Below, in pieces: positions 35,490 through 44,146 of a stretch of 64,000 nt of DNA. Source of the stretch: Caballeronia sordidicola (lineage in GTDB: Bacteria > Pseudomonadota > Gammaproteobacteria > Burkholderiales > Burkholderiaceae); assembly GCF_001544455.2 (NCBI RefSeq), contig NZ_FCOC02000014.1, forward strand, positions 122,762-186,761, written 5' to 3'. Both the position numbers and the translations under genes were made by a program. Position 1 is the first letter of the stretch. Every line of letters begins with the position of its first letter. The notes beneath the pieces are model-generated. The model did not search any database. It saw only the letters and a list, made by a program, of their open reading frames with translations, and was not told the DNA's origin.

Positions 35490-36148
35490 GATGTTCTTCT
35501 CTTTATATTCTTGCGCTATGCGCCGTACTTTTATTCCGGTCAATTCCGCGCCTTCCTGATGCATCTGACGGCATCCATTTGAAACGCGGTTCTCGACCAG
35601 CCCCGAAGCGCATTCGTCAAAGTCGTTTGATTGTTTTTAACTGTCGACCGTAACGAGCGCTGTACCACATACATAGCGAGGACCGTGCCAATAGGTGTCA
35701 AACCCAATGCCATCAAGGAAGCGAAAGGGATAGGCCATACCGAACATTGGAGGCAAAAAGATTTTTGTTTCAGTTATGAACAAATCAGCGGGGACCGGCG
35801 GTTATCCGTACGATTAATCCCCGTAGCCCTTTTGTCTGCCAAATGTCTTACCAGAGGCCCATCGCGGTTCGAAAAATCTTCCGGAAGGGCCTGTTTGATC
35901 GCGGAATCCTTGGCGCGAGAGGCCATTCCCAGCCAACTTCCAAAAATGATTCAAAACTGTTCCACCTATCCCGCGCCTCCTTGGCGAAGCGGACCTTTTC
36001 GGGCGTCCCGAGGCCGACGCCGCAAGGCGAGCCACCAGAAAATCATGCGTGCCATGGCGGCGCCGAACGCCGGCGGCACGCGCGGCCACGATCAGAAAAC
36101 GTTGCGTTATTGGCGCAAGGGGGCGTTTTCCTGTCATTGCGCCCAGCT
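35490..36148. other. Gene-free interval
   Basis: No supported gene was found in about 660 bp between the Crp-like regulator and exonuclease III. Open frames present lack a ribosome site and any recognisable domain. A 7-bp inverted pair, GGCGCAA (36112-36118) and TTGCGCC (36137-36143), just beyond the exonuclease stop could be part of a terminator on the minus strand, but no T tract accompanies it. Confidence 0.4.
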
Positions 36149-36955
36149 TCAGCCGGTTTTTTTCGTTGCCTTACCCTTGCCGCTCGCGCCCAGTTCAATC
36201 CAGACCGGCGCGTGATCGCTCGCACGAGGGCGGTCCCGCACCCAGCGGTCAACGCCCGCGCCCCGTAGCCTTGGCGCGAGATCCGCACTGAGCAGCACGT
36301 GGTCGATGCGCAGGCCCGAATTGGTTTTCCAGTGTTCGCGAAAATAGTCCCAGAACGTGTAGATGCGTTCGTCGGGGTGCGTCGCGCGCAGCGCGTCGGT
36401 CCAGCCTTGTTCGAGGAGACGCGCATAGCAGGCACGGCTTTCGGGCTGCAGCAACGCGTCTTTCTTCCAAGAGCGGGTGTTGTAGATGTCTTCATCGGTA
36501 GGAATGACGTTGAAGTCGCCCGCCAGCACCACCGGATGCCCACTTGCGTAAAGCTTGGCCGCGTATTCGATCAGCCGCTCGAACCACGCGAGCTTGTAGT
36601 CGAATTTCGGTCCGGGTTGCGGATTGCCATTGGGCAGATAAAGACATCCGATCAACATGCCGCCGATCGCCGCTTCAATATAGCGACTGTGGGTATCGTT
36701 CTTGTCTCCGGGCAGGCCGCGCCGGCTTTCGAGCGGATCGCCGCCCTTTGCAAGGATCGCCACCCCGTTCCACGATGCCTGCCCGTGCCAGATCGCGCCG
36801 TACCCGGCCGCACGGATCTCGTCGATGGGAAAGGCCGCGTCCTGCGCCTTGAGCTCCTGCAGGCAGACAACGTCCGGGGATTCGCGCTCGAGCCATTCAA
36901 GCAGCGCGGCGAGGCGCGAACGAATGCCGTTGATGTTGAACGTTGCGATTTTCAC
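36149..36955 (-). CDS. xth: Exodeoxyribonuclease III
   Basis: The ~268-residue AP endonuclease/3'-5' exonuclease acts in base-excision repair in the cytoplasm. Motifs are KIATFNINGIRSRL at the start, VVCLQELK with the metal-binding Glu, LAGDFNVIP, LRIDHVLLS and the terminal SDHAPVWIEL with the catalytic Asp-His pair. The start is GTG at 36955: GGGAGG lies 7 bp upstream and the family N-terminus begins there, unlike an ATG at 37003. It lies 90 bp downstream of the ketopantoate reductase gene on the same strand. Confidence 0.95.
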   Translation of the reverse strand: MKIATFNINGIRSRLAALLEWLERESPDVVCLQELKAQDAAFPIDEIRAAGYGAIWHGQASWNGVAILAKGGDPLESRRGLPGDKNDTHSRYIEAAIGGMLIGCLYLPNGNPQPGPKFDYKLAWFERLIEYAAKLYASGHPVVLAGDFNVIPTDEDIYNTRSWKKDALLQPESRACYARLLEQGWTDALRATHPDERIYTFWDYFREHWKTNSGLRIDHVLLSADLAPRLRGAGVDRWVRDRPRASDHAPVWIELGASGKGKATKKTG

Positions 36956-37045
36956 GCTGGCGCCTCCCGTATGAAGTGGCTGGATCCACGCGACGTCACG
37001 CAATCTTCAGGCCTTCAATGCAGACCTCCAGCGCAGACTTTCAGA

Positions 37046-37948
37046 TCAAGCCGGATTCGGGTATTTCGTCTCGATGGCTTTCACGAGCGCGTGCAATACG
37101 CGATTGGCCGGCGTGGCAATGCCATGCGCTTCGCCCAGACGCACGATCAGTCCGTTCAAGTGGTCGATTTCCGTCGGCTTCGAACGCGCCACATCCTGAG
37201 CCGTCGATGAAAACTGCGTCGGCATGGTTTCGGCGATCATGCGCAAGGACGCATCGACATCGCCGGGAATGGTGACGTTTTCCGCCCGCGCGACCGCGAG
37301 ACACTCTCCGACGATATCGCGCATTGAAGCCTGCACGCCCGCGTTTTCCGCGAGGCGTCCATAAGGCAGTTGCGTGATCGCGGAGAGCGCGTTGTACGCG
37401 CAGTTCAGGATCAGCTTGGCCCAGAGGGCGCCGGTCACGTTGGGGGAAATTTCAGTGGGAATCTGTGCATCGATCAGCGTGCGGGCGACGCTCTCGCTTG
37501 CGCTCGATGGCTCGATCACCAGGTCGCCGCGTCCGTGATGGCGGACGTGCCCGGGACCTTCCATGCCGGCTGCCACGTAGACCACGGCCGCGGCCACTTC
37601 CTGCGCCACGATCTTGCGCACGCGGCCGGCGTTGTCGACGCCGTTTTGCAATACCAGCACTAGCGCGTCGTCCGCGAGATACGGTTTGATTTCGGCAGCG
37701 GCGCTTTCCGTATCGGTGGACTTCACGCAAAACAGCACCAGTGCCGCACCTTTGACCGCGCTTGCTTGCGTGCTCGCGGCCACACGCACGTGTTCATCAA
37801 AACGCAGGGTCTGCATGCGCAGCCCGTCACGCGTGATCGCCTCGACATGATTCGGACGGCCGATCAGCGTCACCTCGTGTCCCGCGCGCGCCAGCATGCC
37901 ACCGTAGTAACAACCGACCGCACCCGCACCCATCACCGCTACTTTCAT
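37046..37948 (-). CDS. panE: 2-dehydropantoate 2-reductase (ketopantoate reductase)
   Basis: The ~300-residue NADPH-dependent reductase belongs to the pantothenate pathway family. The Rossmann motif is MGAGAVGCYYGG at the start. The catalytic Lys lies in GALWAKLILNCAYNALSAIT, and the C-terminal Glu region is PTEIDHLNGLIVRLGEAHG. ATG 37948 has AGGTGA at good spacing, better than GTG 37957. Many Burkholderia carry several PanE-like paralogues, so this one may act on another 2-oxoacid. It is divergent from the NHL-repeat gene. Confidence 0.9.
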   Translation of the reverse strand: MKVAVMGAGAVGCYYGGMLARAGHEVTLIGRPNHVEAITRDGLRMQTLRFDEHVRVAASTQASAVKGAALVLFCVKSTDTESAAAEIKPYLADDALVLVLQNGVDNAGRVRKIVAQEVAAAVVYVAAGMEGPGHVRHHGRGDLVIEPSSASESVARTLIDAQIPTEISPNVTGALWAKLILNCAYNALSAITQLPYGRLAENAGVQASMRDIVGECLAVARAENVTIPGDVDASLRMIAETMPTQFSSTAQDVARSKPTEIDHLNGLIVRLGEAHGIATPANRVLHALVKAIETKYPNPA

Positions 37949-38164
37949 CTTCGTCACTCACCTGGTCGAGATCGATGTAGTTTGCCCGCGTCTCGCGAAT
38001 CACCGCTTGAAGCATGGGCAACGCCTTTTGCAGTTCGCATGTATTCGTGGGGGATTTTCCCATAACGCGATGCAGGCGGCCCGCCGGTTCCGGTTGCGCC
38101 ACCGGTCGCGTTTCACTTAATCGGATTAGCATAGGCCTGCAACCAAAAACGGAGACAAACACAG

Positions 38165-39310
38165 ATGAGCCAATACCACTCGATGTCATGCCCGTGCTGC
38201 GGGATCGAACAACGCGGCCTCGACCGGCGAGGTTTCTTGCGACTGGGCGTGGGCGCCGCAGCGGCGCTGGCGCTTACGCCGCAACTGGCCCGCGCGCAAA
38301 GCGTCCCCGAGATTGCTTTCGATTCCATTCCAAACCCCGTCCGTCTTCCCCGCGATGTCTATTTTGGCGAATGCTCCGGCGTCGCACTCAATTCGCACGG
38401 CCACATCTTCGTGCTGTCGCGCGGTAACACGAGCGGACCCGCGTACGCCGCCGCGGCAGCCCAGCTCCTTGAATTCGCCCCGGACGGCCGGTTCGTCCGC
38501 GAGATCGGCCGCAACCTTTACGCGTGGTCGTTCGCACATAGCGTGAAGGTCGACAAGCAGGACAACATCTGGGTCACCGACAAGGGCTCTGACATGGTCA
38601 TCAAGTTCACGCCGGACGGCCGCGTGGCGATGGTGTTCGGCCGCAAGCAGGAAGCCGCCGACGAGGAAACGGGTCCTCTCAAGCATCCGAACCCGCCGCT
38701 TCCCGCGGAGCCGGGCCGGTTCCGCCAGGTCACCGATGTCGCGTGGGACGCCGCAGGCAACACCTACATCAGCGACGGCTACATCAATTCACGCGTGGCG
38801 AAGGTCGACCGCGACGGCAACTGGCTCAAATCGTGGGGTGAACGCGGCACGGGTCCCGGCCAGTTCCACACGCCGCACAGCATTGCGCTCGATGCCGAAG
38901 GGCTCGTGTATGTGGCGGACCGAAGCAACCGTAGAATCCAGGTGTTCGACGGCGAAGGCAATTTCCAGAGGCAGTTCACCATCGATGTCCCCGTGCCGCC
39001 GGGCGCGCGTGCGGCAATTGGCTATGCGCCGGATGAAGCGGCCATTGCCGCCGGGACGTTTGCGCCCGGCTCGCCTTGGGCGATCTGTATATCGCCGGGT
39101 CCCAATCCGGTCTTGTACAGCGCGGATGCCTTCCCCGGACGCATCTACAAGATGACGCTCGACGGCAAATTGCTCGGCGTGCTGGGTGAATCGGGCAAAC
39201 AGCTCAAGCAGTTCGGCTGGATTCACCAGATGGCGTGTCCGTCGGAGAACGTGCTTTTCGTCGCCGAGCTACTTAACTGGCGCGTGCAGAAGCTGGTTTT
39301 GCACGCGTGA
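38165..39310 (+). CDS. Tat-exported NHL-repeat beta-propeller protein (PAL-like)
   Basis: The 381-residue protein resembles the peptidyl-alpha-hydroxyglycine alpha-amidating lyase family by its six-bladed NHL propeller (VDKQDNIWVTDKGSDMVIKF; AWDAAGNTYISDGYINSRV; LDAEGLVYVADRSNRRIQVF). A Tat motif (LDRRGFLRLGVGAAAAL) precedes cleavage near Ala-Arg-Ala. The n-region carries an unusual CPCCG cluster (Cys9, Cys11, Cys12) that would stay with the signal peptide. GGAGA precedes the ATG. The true activity is unknown; these bacterial proteins are usually annotated only by their propeller. Confidence 0.88.
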   Translation: MSQYHSMSCPCCGIEQRGLDRRGFLRLGVGAAAALALTPQLARAQSVPEIAFDSIPNPVRLPRDVYFGECSGVALNSHGHIFVLSRGNTSGPAYAAAAAQLLEFAPDGRFVREIGRNLYAWSFAHSVKVDKQDNIWVTDKGSDMVIKFTPDGRVAMVFGRKQEAADEETGPLKHPNPPLPAEPGRFRQVTDVAWDAAGNTYISDGYINSRVAKVDRDGNWLKSWGERGTGPGQFHTPHSIALDAEGLVYVADRSNRRIQVFDGEGNFQRQFTIDVPVPPGARAAIGYAPDEAAIAAGTFAPGSPWAICISPGPNPVLYSADAFPGRIYKMTLDGKLLGVLGESGKQLKQFGWIHQMACPSENVLFVAELLNWRVQKLVLHA

Positions 39311-39742
39311 GCACGGAGCCGTGGACGCAACGTCATCAATCGAAATACCCTCGATGGTCCACGGTTAAAACCCAGGTGTCCCGCATTTCTGTGGAACGCC
39401 TTGGCACAACCCTCCCTGAGGAAATCCATCTTTACTTCAGGTCCTCGCCGAACCTGATGCAAAGGGTTCGTGCCGCCTCTCATCCCCCGTTGGTAACAAT
39501 GTGCAATGTTCCAGTAACCCGATCGATGTCAACGATTGATACGATCTGGAATTGAGCCAGCGCCCGCTGACAACCAACTGCATGCGTAAAGTAAATACTT
39601 CGTAATGCATATCGTATTGATTATGTAATCCCGATGCCCCGCGACAATCGATTCCACGGCCTGTGTCAATCCGCTACGAATCAGACGCCGTAATCTCGAT
39701 TGAACCCGTGCGTAATATTTTTGAGATGTTGCCAAGGTCTTT
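39311..39742. promoter_or_regulatory. Upstream region of the RND efflux operon
   Basis: No gene is seen in 432 bp. The last 150 bp are AT-richer and should hold the efflux promoter. A small dyad GATTA-TG-TAATC lies at 39619-39630, a size typical of a repressor or LysR half-site pair, but no adjacent regulator gene is present. Confidence 0.35.
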
Positions 39743-41002
39743 ATGACGCCATCCGATCAAAGTATCGAATCCCCGAAGCCGCGCAAGCGCTCATCTGTGT
39801 TGCGAATCGTGCTGGCAGTGTTACTTCTTGCTGTGATCGTGGTCGTGATCGTCCACTTGCTCGGCAGGAAAAAAGCCCCGCGACCCGCGCCGCCTCAAGT
39901 CGTGAGCGTGGCCACTGCAACCCTGGGTTCGATGCCGGAAATCCTGAGCGAACTGGGCACGGTGACGCCCACGGCGACTGTCACCGTGCTGCCGCAACTG
40001 AGCGGTTACCTGACAGCGGTCGGATATCACGAAGGGCAGGATGTCCAGAAGGGACAGTTCCTCGCCCAGATCGATCCGCGCCAATACGAGATCGACAAGC
40101 AGCAAGCCGAGGCGACACTCGCCAAGGACCGCGCTTCGCTCGCGCAGGCGCGCGCCGACCTCGCCCGCTTCACGCAATTGAACGAGCGCAAGTCGATTGC
40201 CGAGCAGACCTTCGCCGACCAGCAGTTCCTCGTGCAACAGGACGAAGCAGCGGTCAAGGTGGATCTCGCGAACATCGCGCAATTCGACCTTGACCTCGCT
40301 TATTGCCATATCACAGCACCGGTGTCCGGGCGCGTCGGCCTGCGTCTCGTCGATCCGGGCAATTACGTCACGGCTTCGTCGTCGCCGGGTATCGTGGTCA
40401 TCACCACCATGAAGCCCACCACGGTCCAATTCACGGTGCCGCAGGATTCGCTGGCGAACGTGCTGCAGCGTATGAACGGGGGCACCCGCTTGTCCGTCAC
40501 CGCGTACAGCAGCGACAACTCGCGGGAGATCGCCACCGGCACGCTCTACGCCGTCAGCAACCAGATGGCGACAAGCACGGGAACAGTCACCTTGCGGGCA
40601 ACCTTCGCCAATGAGGACGAAGCGTTGTTCCCAAGCGAGTTCGTGAACGTGAAACTGCTGGTAGATACGCTTCAAAACGCCGTGCTGGTGCCTACGCCGG
40701 CGGTGCAAAGCGGTGCGCCGGGCGACTATGTCTATCTCGTGAACGCCAACAACACCGTTTCCGTGCACAAGGTCACGCTCGGCCCGAGCGACGGCAGGAA
40801 CACGGTGATCACGTCGGGACTTTCGGCGGGCAATATCGTAGTGACCGACGGCACCGACCGGCTCAGCGACGGCGCGAAAATCCAGGCGGCGGAACCGAAG
40901 CCCGCATCTGGCAGCGCCAGTGCCGCAACGCCGGCAAGCGGCTCTCAGGCACAGCATCGGCAGGCCCGCGGCGCAGCGTCCGCAGCGCAAGCTGCTTCGT
41001 AG
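39743..41002 (+). CDS. mdtA: RND efflux periplasmic adaptor (MdtA-like)
   Basis: The 419-residue membrane-fusion protein has an N-terminal transmembrane anchor (VLRIVLAVLLLAVIVVVIVH), a lipoyl/barrel-sandwich domain (LSGYLTAVGYHEGQDVQKGQ), an alpha-helical hairpin (~residues 120-185) and beta-barrel segments. A Ser/Ala/Gln-rich tail of ~35 residues ends the chain. It links the inner-membrane pumps to the outer-membrane channel. It is the first gene of a four-gene operon, 18 bp before the next. The MdtA family is the best match by gene order. Confidence 0.92.
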   Translation: MTPSDQSIESPKPRKRSSVLRIVLAVLLLAVIVVVIVHLLGRKKAPRPAPPQVVSVATATLGSMPEILSELGTVTPTATVTVLPQLSGYLTAVGYHEGQDVQKGQFLAQIDPRQYEIDKQQAEATLAKDRASLAQARADLARFTQLNERKSIAEQTFADQQFLVQQDEAAVKVDLANIAQFDLDLAYCHITAPVSGRVGLRLVDPGNYVTASSSPGIVVITTMKPTTVQFTVPQDSLANVLQRMNGGTRLSVTAYSSDNSREIATGTLYAVSNQMATSTGTVTLRATFANEDEALFPSEFVNVKLLVDTLQNAVLVPTPAVQSGAPGDYVYLVNANNTVSVHKVTLGPSDGRNTVITSGLSAGNIVVTDGTDRLSDGAKIQAAEPKPASGSASAATPASGSQAQHRQARGAASAAQAAS

Positions 41003-41020
41003 AAGCGGACCCACGCGCCG

Positions 41021-44000
41021 ATGAACATTTCCCGCCTGTTTATTCTCAGACCCGTAGCCACGCTGCTGCTGATGATCGCCCTCGTGCTGGTGGGCATTGT
41101 CGCCGTGCGCGTATTGCCGGTTTCCTCGCTGCCCAACGTCGACTATCCGACCATCCAGGTGCAAACCTTCTATCCGGGTGCGAGCCCGGACGTGATGGCG
41201 ACGACCGTCACCGCGCCGCTCGAAGTGCAACTGGGCGAGATTCCCGGCTTGCAGCAGATGACGTCCTACAGCTCGGACGGCGCTTCGGTCATCACCTTGC
41301 AGTTCGACTTGTCGCTGAACCTCGATATTGCCGAGCAGAACGTCCAGCAGGCCATCAACGCGGCCAACAGCTTCCTGCCGAGCGGCCTGCCGGCGCCGCC
41401 GACCTATGCCAAGGTCAATCCGGCCGACCAGCCGATCCTGACGCTCGCGGTCACCTCCACGTCGATGTCGCTCACGCAACTCGAAGACGCCGCCAACAAC
41501 CGTCTCGGCACGAAGATCTCGGAAGTGTCGGGCGTGGGTGTCGTCACCACCAGCGGCGGCAATGTCCCTGCCATTCGCGTGGAAGCGGACCCTCAGAAAC
41601 TGGCCGCGTACGGGCTGAACCTCGACGACCTGCGCACGCTGCTCAGCTACGTCAACGTGAGCCAGCCCAAGGGCAACTTCGACGGCCCGGATCTGGACTA
41701 CACCATCAACGGCAACGACCAGATCACCGATCCGAAGGACTACCTGAACACGGTCGTCGCGTATCAGAACGGCGCGCCGGTATTCATGCGCGACGTCGCC
41801 AAGGTGACCCAGGCGCCCCAGGACGTGGAGCGCGGCGCGTGGTACAACGGCACGCCGGCAATCGTGCTCAACGTGCAGCGCCAGCCGGGCGCGAACGTGA
41901 TCGCGACCGTCAACCAGATCATGAAGCAGTTGCCGCAGCTCGAATCCACGCTGCCAGCCGGCATGAAGGTCACGGTTGTGTCGGACAGCACGGGCGTGAT
42001 CCGTTCGTCAGTATCCGACGCCGCGTTCGAACTCGTGCTTGCCATCGTGCTGGTGGTCGCCGTGATCTTCGTGTTCTTGCGCAACGTGCCGGCCACCATC
42101 ATTCCGAGCATTTCGGTGCCGGTCTCGCTGATCGGCACGCTGGCAGTGATGTATCAGTTGAACTACTCCATCGATAACCTCTCGCTGATGGCGCTGATCA
42201 TCGCCACCGGCTTCGTGGTCGATGACTCGATTGTGATGATCGAGAACATCGTGCGTTATCTGGAGGAAGGCAAGACGCCGCTAGAAGCCGCGCTCGAAGG
42301 CGCGGGGCAGATCGGCTTCACCATTCTCTCGCTGACCATCTCGCTGATCGCGGTGCTGATTCCGCTGCTCTTCATGGGCGGCGTGATCGGGCGCCTCTTC
42401 AGCGAGTTCGCGGTGACGCTCGCGGTCACCATCGTGCTGTCGGCGGTGGTCTCGCTGACCGTGGTGCCCATGCTCTGCGCGCGGTTGTTGCGCGCGCAGG
42501 CGGAGCGCCACCCGAGCCGCTTCGAGCGCATCAGCGAAGGTCTCTTCGATAAAACCCTCGCGGCGTATGAACGGGGCCTGCGCTGGGTACTCGATCACCA
42601 GATCCTCACGCTGATGGTGGCGATCGGCACGGTTGTACTGACCGGCGTGCTGTACGTGGTGATCCCGAAGGGCCTCTTTCCGACGCAGGACGTCGGTGTG
42701 ATCGAGGGTATCAGCGTGGCCGACAACTCGGTGTCCTACAAGGCGATGGTCACGCGCCAGCGGGCGCTCGCCGACGCGATCCTGAAAGATCCCGATGTCA
42801 CGTCGCTCACTTCCTACGTGGGTATCGACGGCACGAATTCCACACTGAACAATGGCCGTTTCCTGATCAACCTGCGCGATCGCGACAAGCGTTCGGACAC
42901 GGCGCAGGAAATCGCGCGGCGTTTGCAGCAGGAAGTCGCCAACGTATCGGGCATCAAGCTTTACATGCAGCCTGAGCAAGACCTGACGCTCGACACCACG
43001 GTCTCGCCGAACCAGTACAGCTTCGTGCTGCGCGGGCCGAACCAGCAGGCGTTCCAGAAGTACGTCCCGGAACTGATCGCGCGCCTGAAGCAAATTCCGT
43101 CTCTCGCCGACGTTCAAAGCGACATGAACACCGACGGCATGAGCGTGAACGTGGAGGTCAACCGGCAACTGGCCGCGCGTTTCGGCATCACGCCGGCGAC
43201 CATCGATAACGCGCTGTACGACGCCCTCGGCCAGCGCATTGTCTCGACCATCTTCCAGCAGTCGGATCAGTACCGGGTGATTCTCGTGGCGAGACCCGAG
43301 TCGTTGCCCACCGTCGGATCGATAGGCGATCTCTACCTGCCAAGCCAGACGAGCAGCACGGGGCAAGTGCCGCTCTCGGCCATCGCGAAGATCCAGATCA
43401 CCAAGTCTGCGCTCGTGATCAGTCATCTGGCGCAGTTTCCGGCCGTCACCATCTCGTTCAATCTGGCGCCGGGCGCGTCCCTGAGCACGGCGGTCGACCG
43501 CATTCACGAAGCCGAACAGGCGGTCAAGCTGCCGCCGTCGATTACGTCGTCGCTGCAAGGCGCGGCGCAGGCGTTCCAGGATTCGCTCTCGAGCGAGGTG
43601 TATCTGCTGATCGCCGCGCTGGTCGCCGTGTATATCGTGCTCGGCGTGCTTTATGAAAGCTTCATTCATCCGGTGACGATTCTCTCCACATTGCCATCGG
43701 CGGGAATTGGCGCGTTGCTTGCGTTGATGATCGCGGGCAGCGACCTGGATGTGATCGGCATTATCGGGATCGTGCTGCTGATCGGCATTGTGAAAAAGAA
43801 CGCCATCATGATGGTGGACTTCGCGCTCGACGCCGAACGCAACCACGGCAAATCCGCGCGCGATGCGATCTTCGAGGCGTCGCTGCTGCGCTTCCGGCCC
43901 ATCCTGATGACAACGCTCGCAGCCATGCTCGGCGCATTGCCCATGCTGCTCGGCAGCGGCACGGGGTCGGAACTGCGCCGGCCGCTCGGGCTTGCGATCA

Positions 44001-44146
44001 TCGGCGGATTGACGCTGAGCCAGATGCTCACGCTCTTCACCACGCCGGTGATTTACCTGTTCTTCGACCGCATGGCGACGCGTGTGCAGAGCCGGCGCAA
44101 TCGCCGGAGCAACCTGCCTGACACGCCGACGGAGCAGGCGCCGTGA
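41021..44146 (+). CDS. mdtB: RND multidrug efflux pump, MdtB-like
   Basis: The 1041-residue inner-membrane pump has 12 helices and two large periplasmic loops. Typical features are the start MNISRLFILRPVATLLLMIA, the periplasmic porter domains, and TGFVVDDSIVMIENIVRYLE in helix 4, which contains the proton-relay Asp pair. It has the family's normal length. Its stop overlaps the GTG of the next pump (GTGA). MdtB and MdtC assemble as a heterotrimer in E. coli. Confidence 0.95.
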   Translation: MNISRLFILRPVATLLLMIALVLVGIVAVRVLPVSSLPNVDYPTIQVQTFYPGASPDVMATTVTAPLEVQLGEIPGLQQMTSYSSDGASVITLQFDLSLNLDIAEQNVQQAINAANSFLPSGLPAPPTYAKVNPADQPILTLAVTSTSMSLTQLEDAANNRLGTKISEVSGVGVVTTSGGNVPAIRVEADPQKLAAYGLNLDDLRTLLSYVNVSQPKGNFDGPDLDYTINGNDQITDPKDYLNTVVAYQNGAPVFMRDVAKVTQAPQDVERGAWYNGTPAIVLNVQRQPGANVIATVNQIMKQLPQLESTLPAGMKVTVVSDSTGVIRSSVSDAAFELVLAIVLVVAVIFVFLRNVPATIIPSISVPVSLIGTLAVMYQLNYSIDNLSLMALIIATGFVVDDSIVMIENIVRYLEEGKTPLEAALEGAGQIGFTILSLTISLIAVLIPLLFMGGVIGRLFSEFAVTLAVTIVLSAVVSLTVVPMLCARLLRAQAERHPSRFERISEGLFDKTLAAYERGLRWVLDHQILTLMVAIGTVVLTGVLYVVIPKGLFPTQDVGVIEGISVADNSVSYKAMVTRQRALADAILKDPDVTSLTSYVGIDGTNSTLNNGRFLINLRDRDKRSDTAQEIARRLQQEVANVSGIKLYMQPEQDLTLDTTVSPNQYSFVLRGPNQQAFQKYVPELIARLKQIPSLADVQSDMNTDGMSVNVEVNRQLAARFGITPATIDNALYDALGQRIVSTIFQQSDQYRVILVARPESLPTVGSIGDLYLPSQTSSTGQVPLSAIAKIQITKSALVISHLAQFPAVTISFNLAPGASLSTAVDRIHEAEQAVKLPPSITSSLQGAAQAFQDSLSSEVYLLIAALVAVYIVLGVLYESFIHPVTILSTLPSAGIGALLALMIAGSDLDVIGIIGIVLLIGIVKKNAIMMVDFALDAERNHGKSARDAIFEASLLRFRPILMTTLAAMLGALPMLLGSGTGSELRRPLGLAIIGGLTLSQMLTLFTTPVIYLFFDRMATRVQSRRNRRSNLPDTPTEQAP

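Noticed and set aside
39619..39630. Second FNR-like site (TTGATTATGTAATC) before the efflux operon.
   Set aside because: The right half is TAATC rather than ATCAA, so it does not match the consensus.
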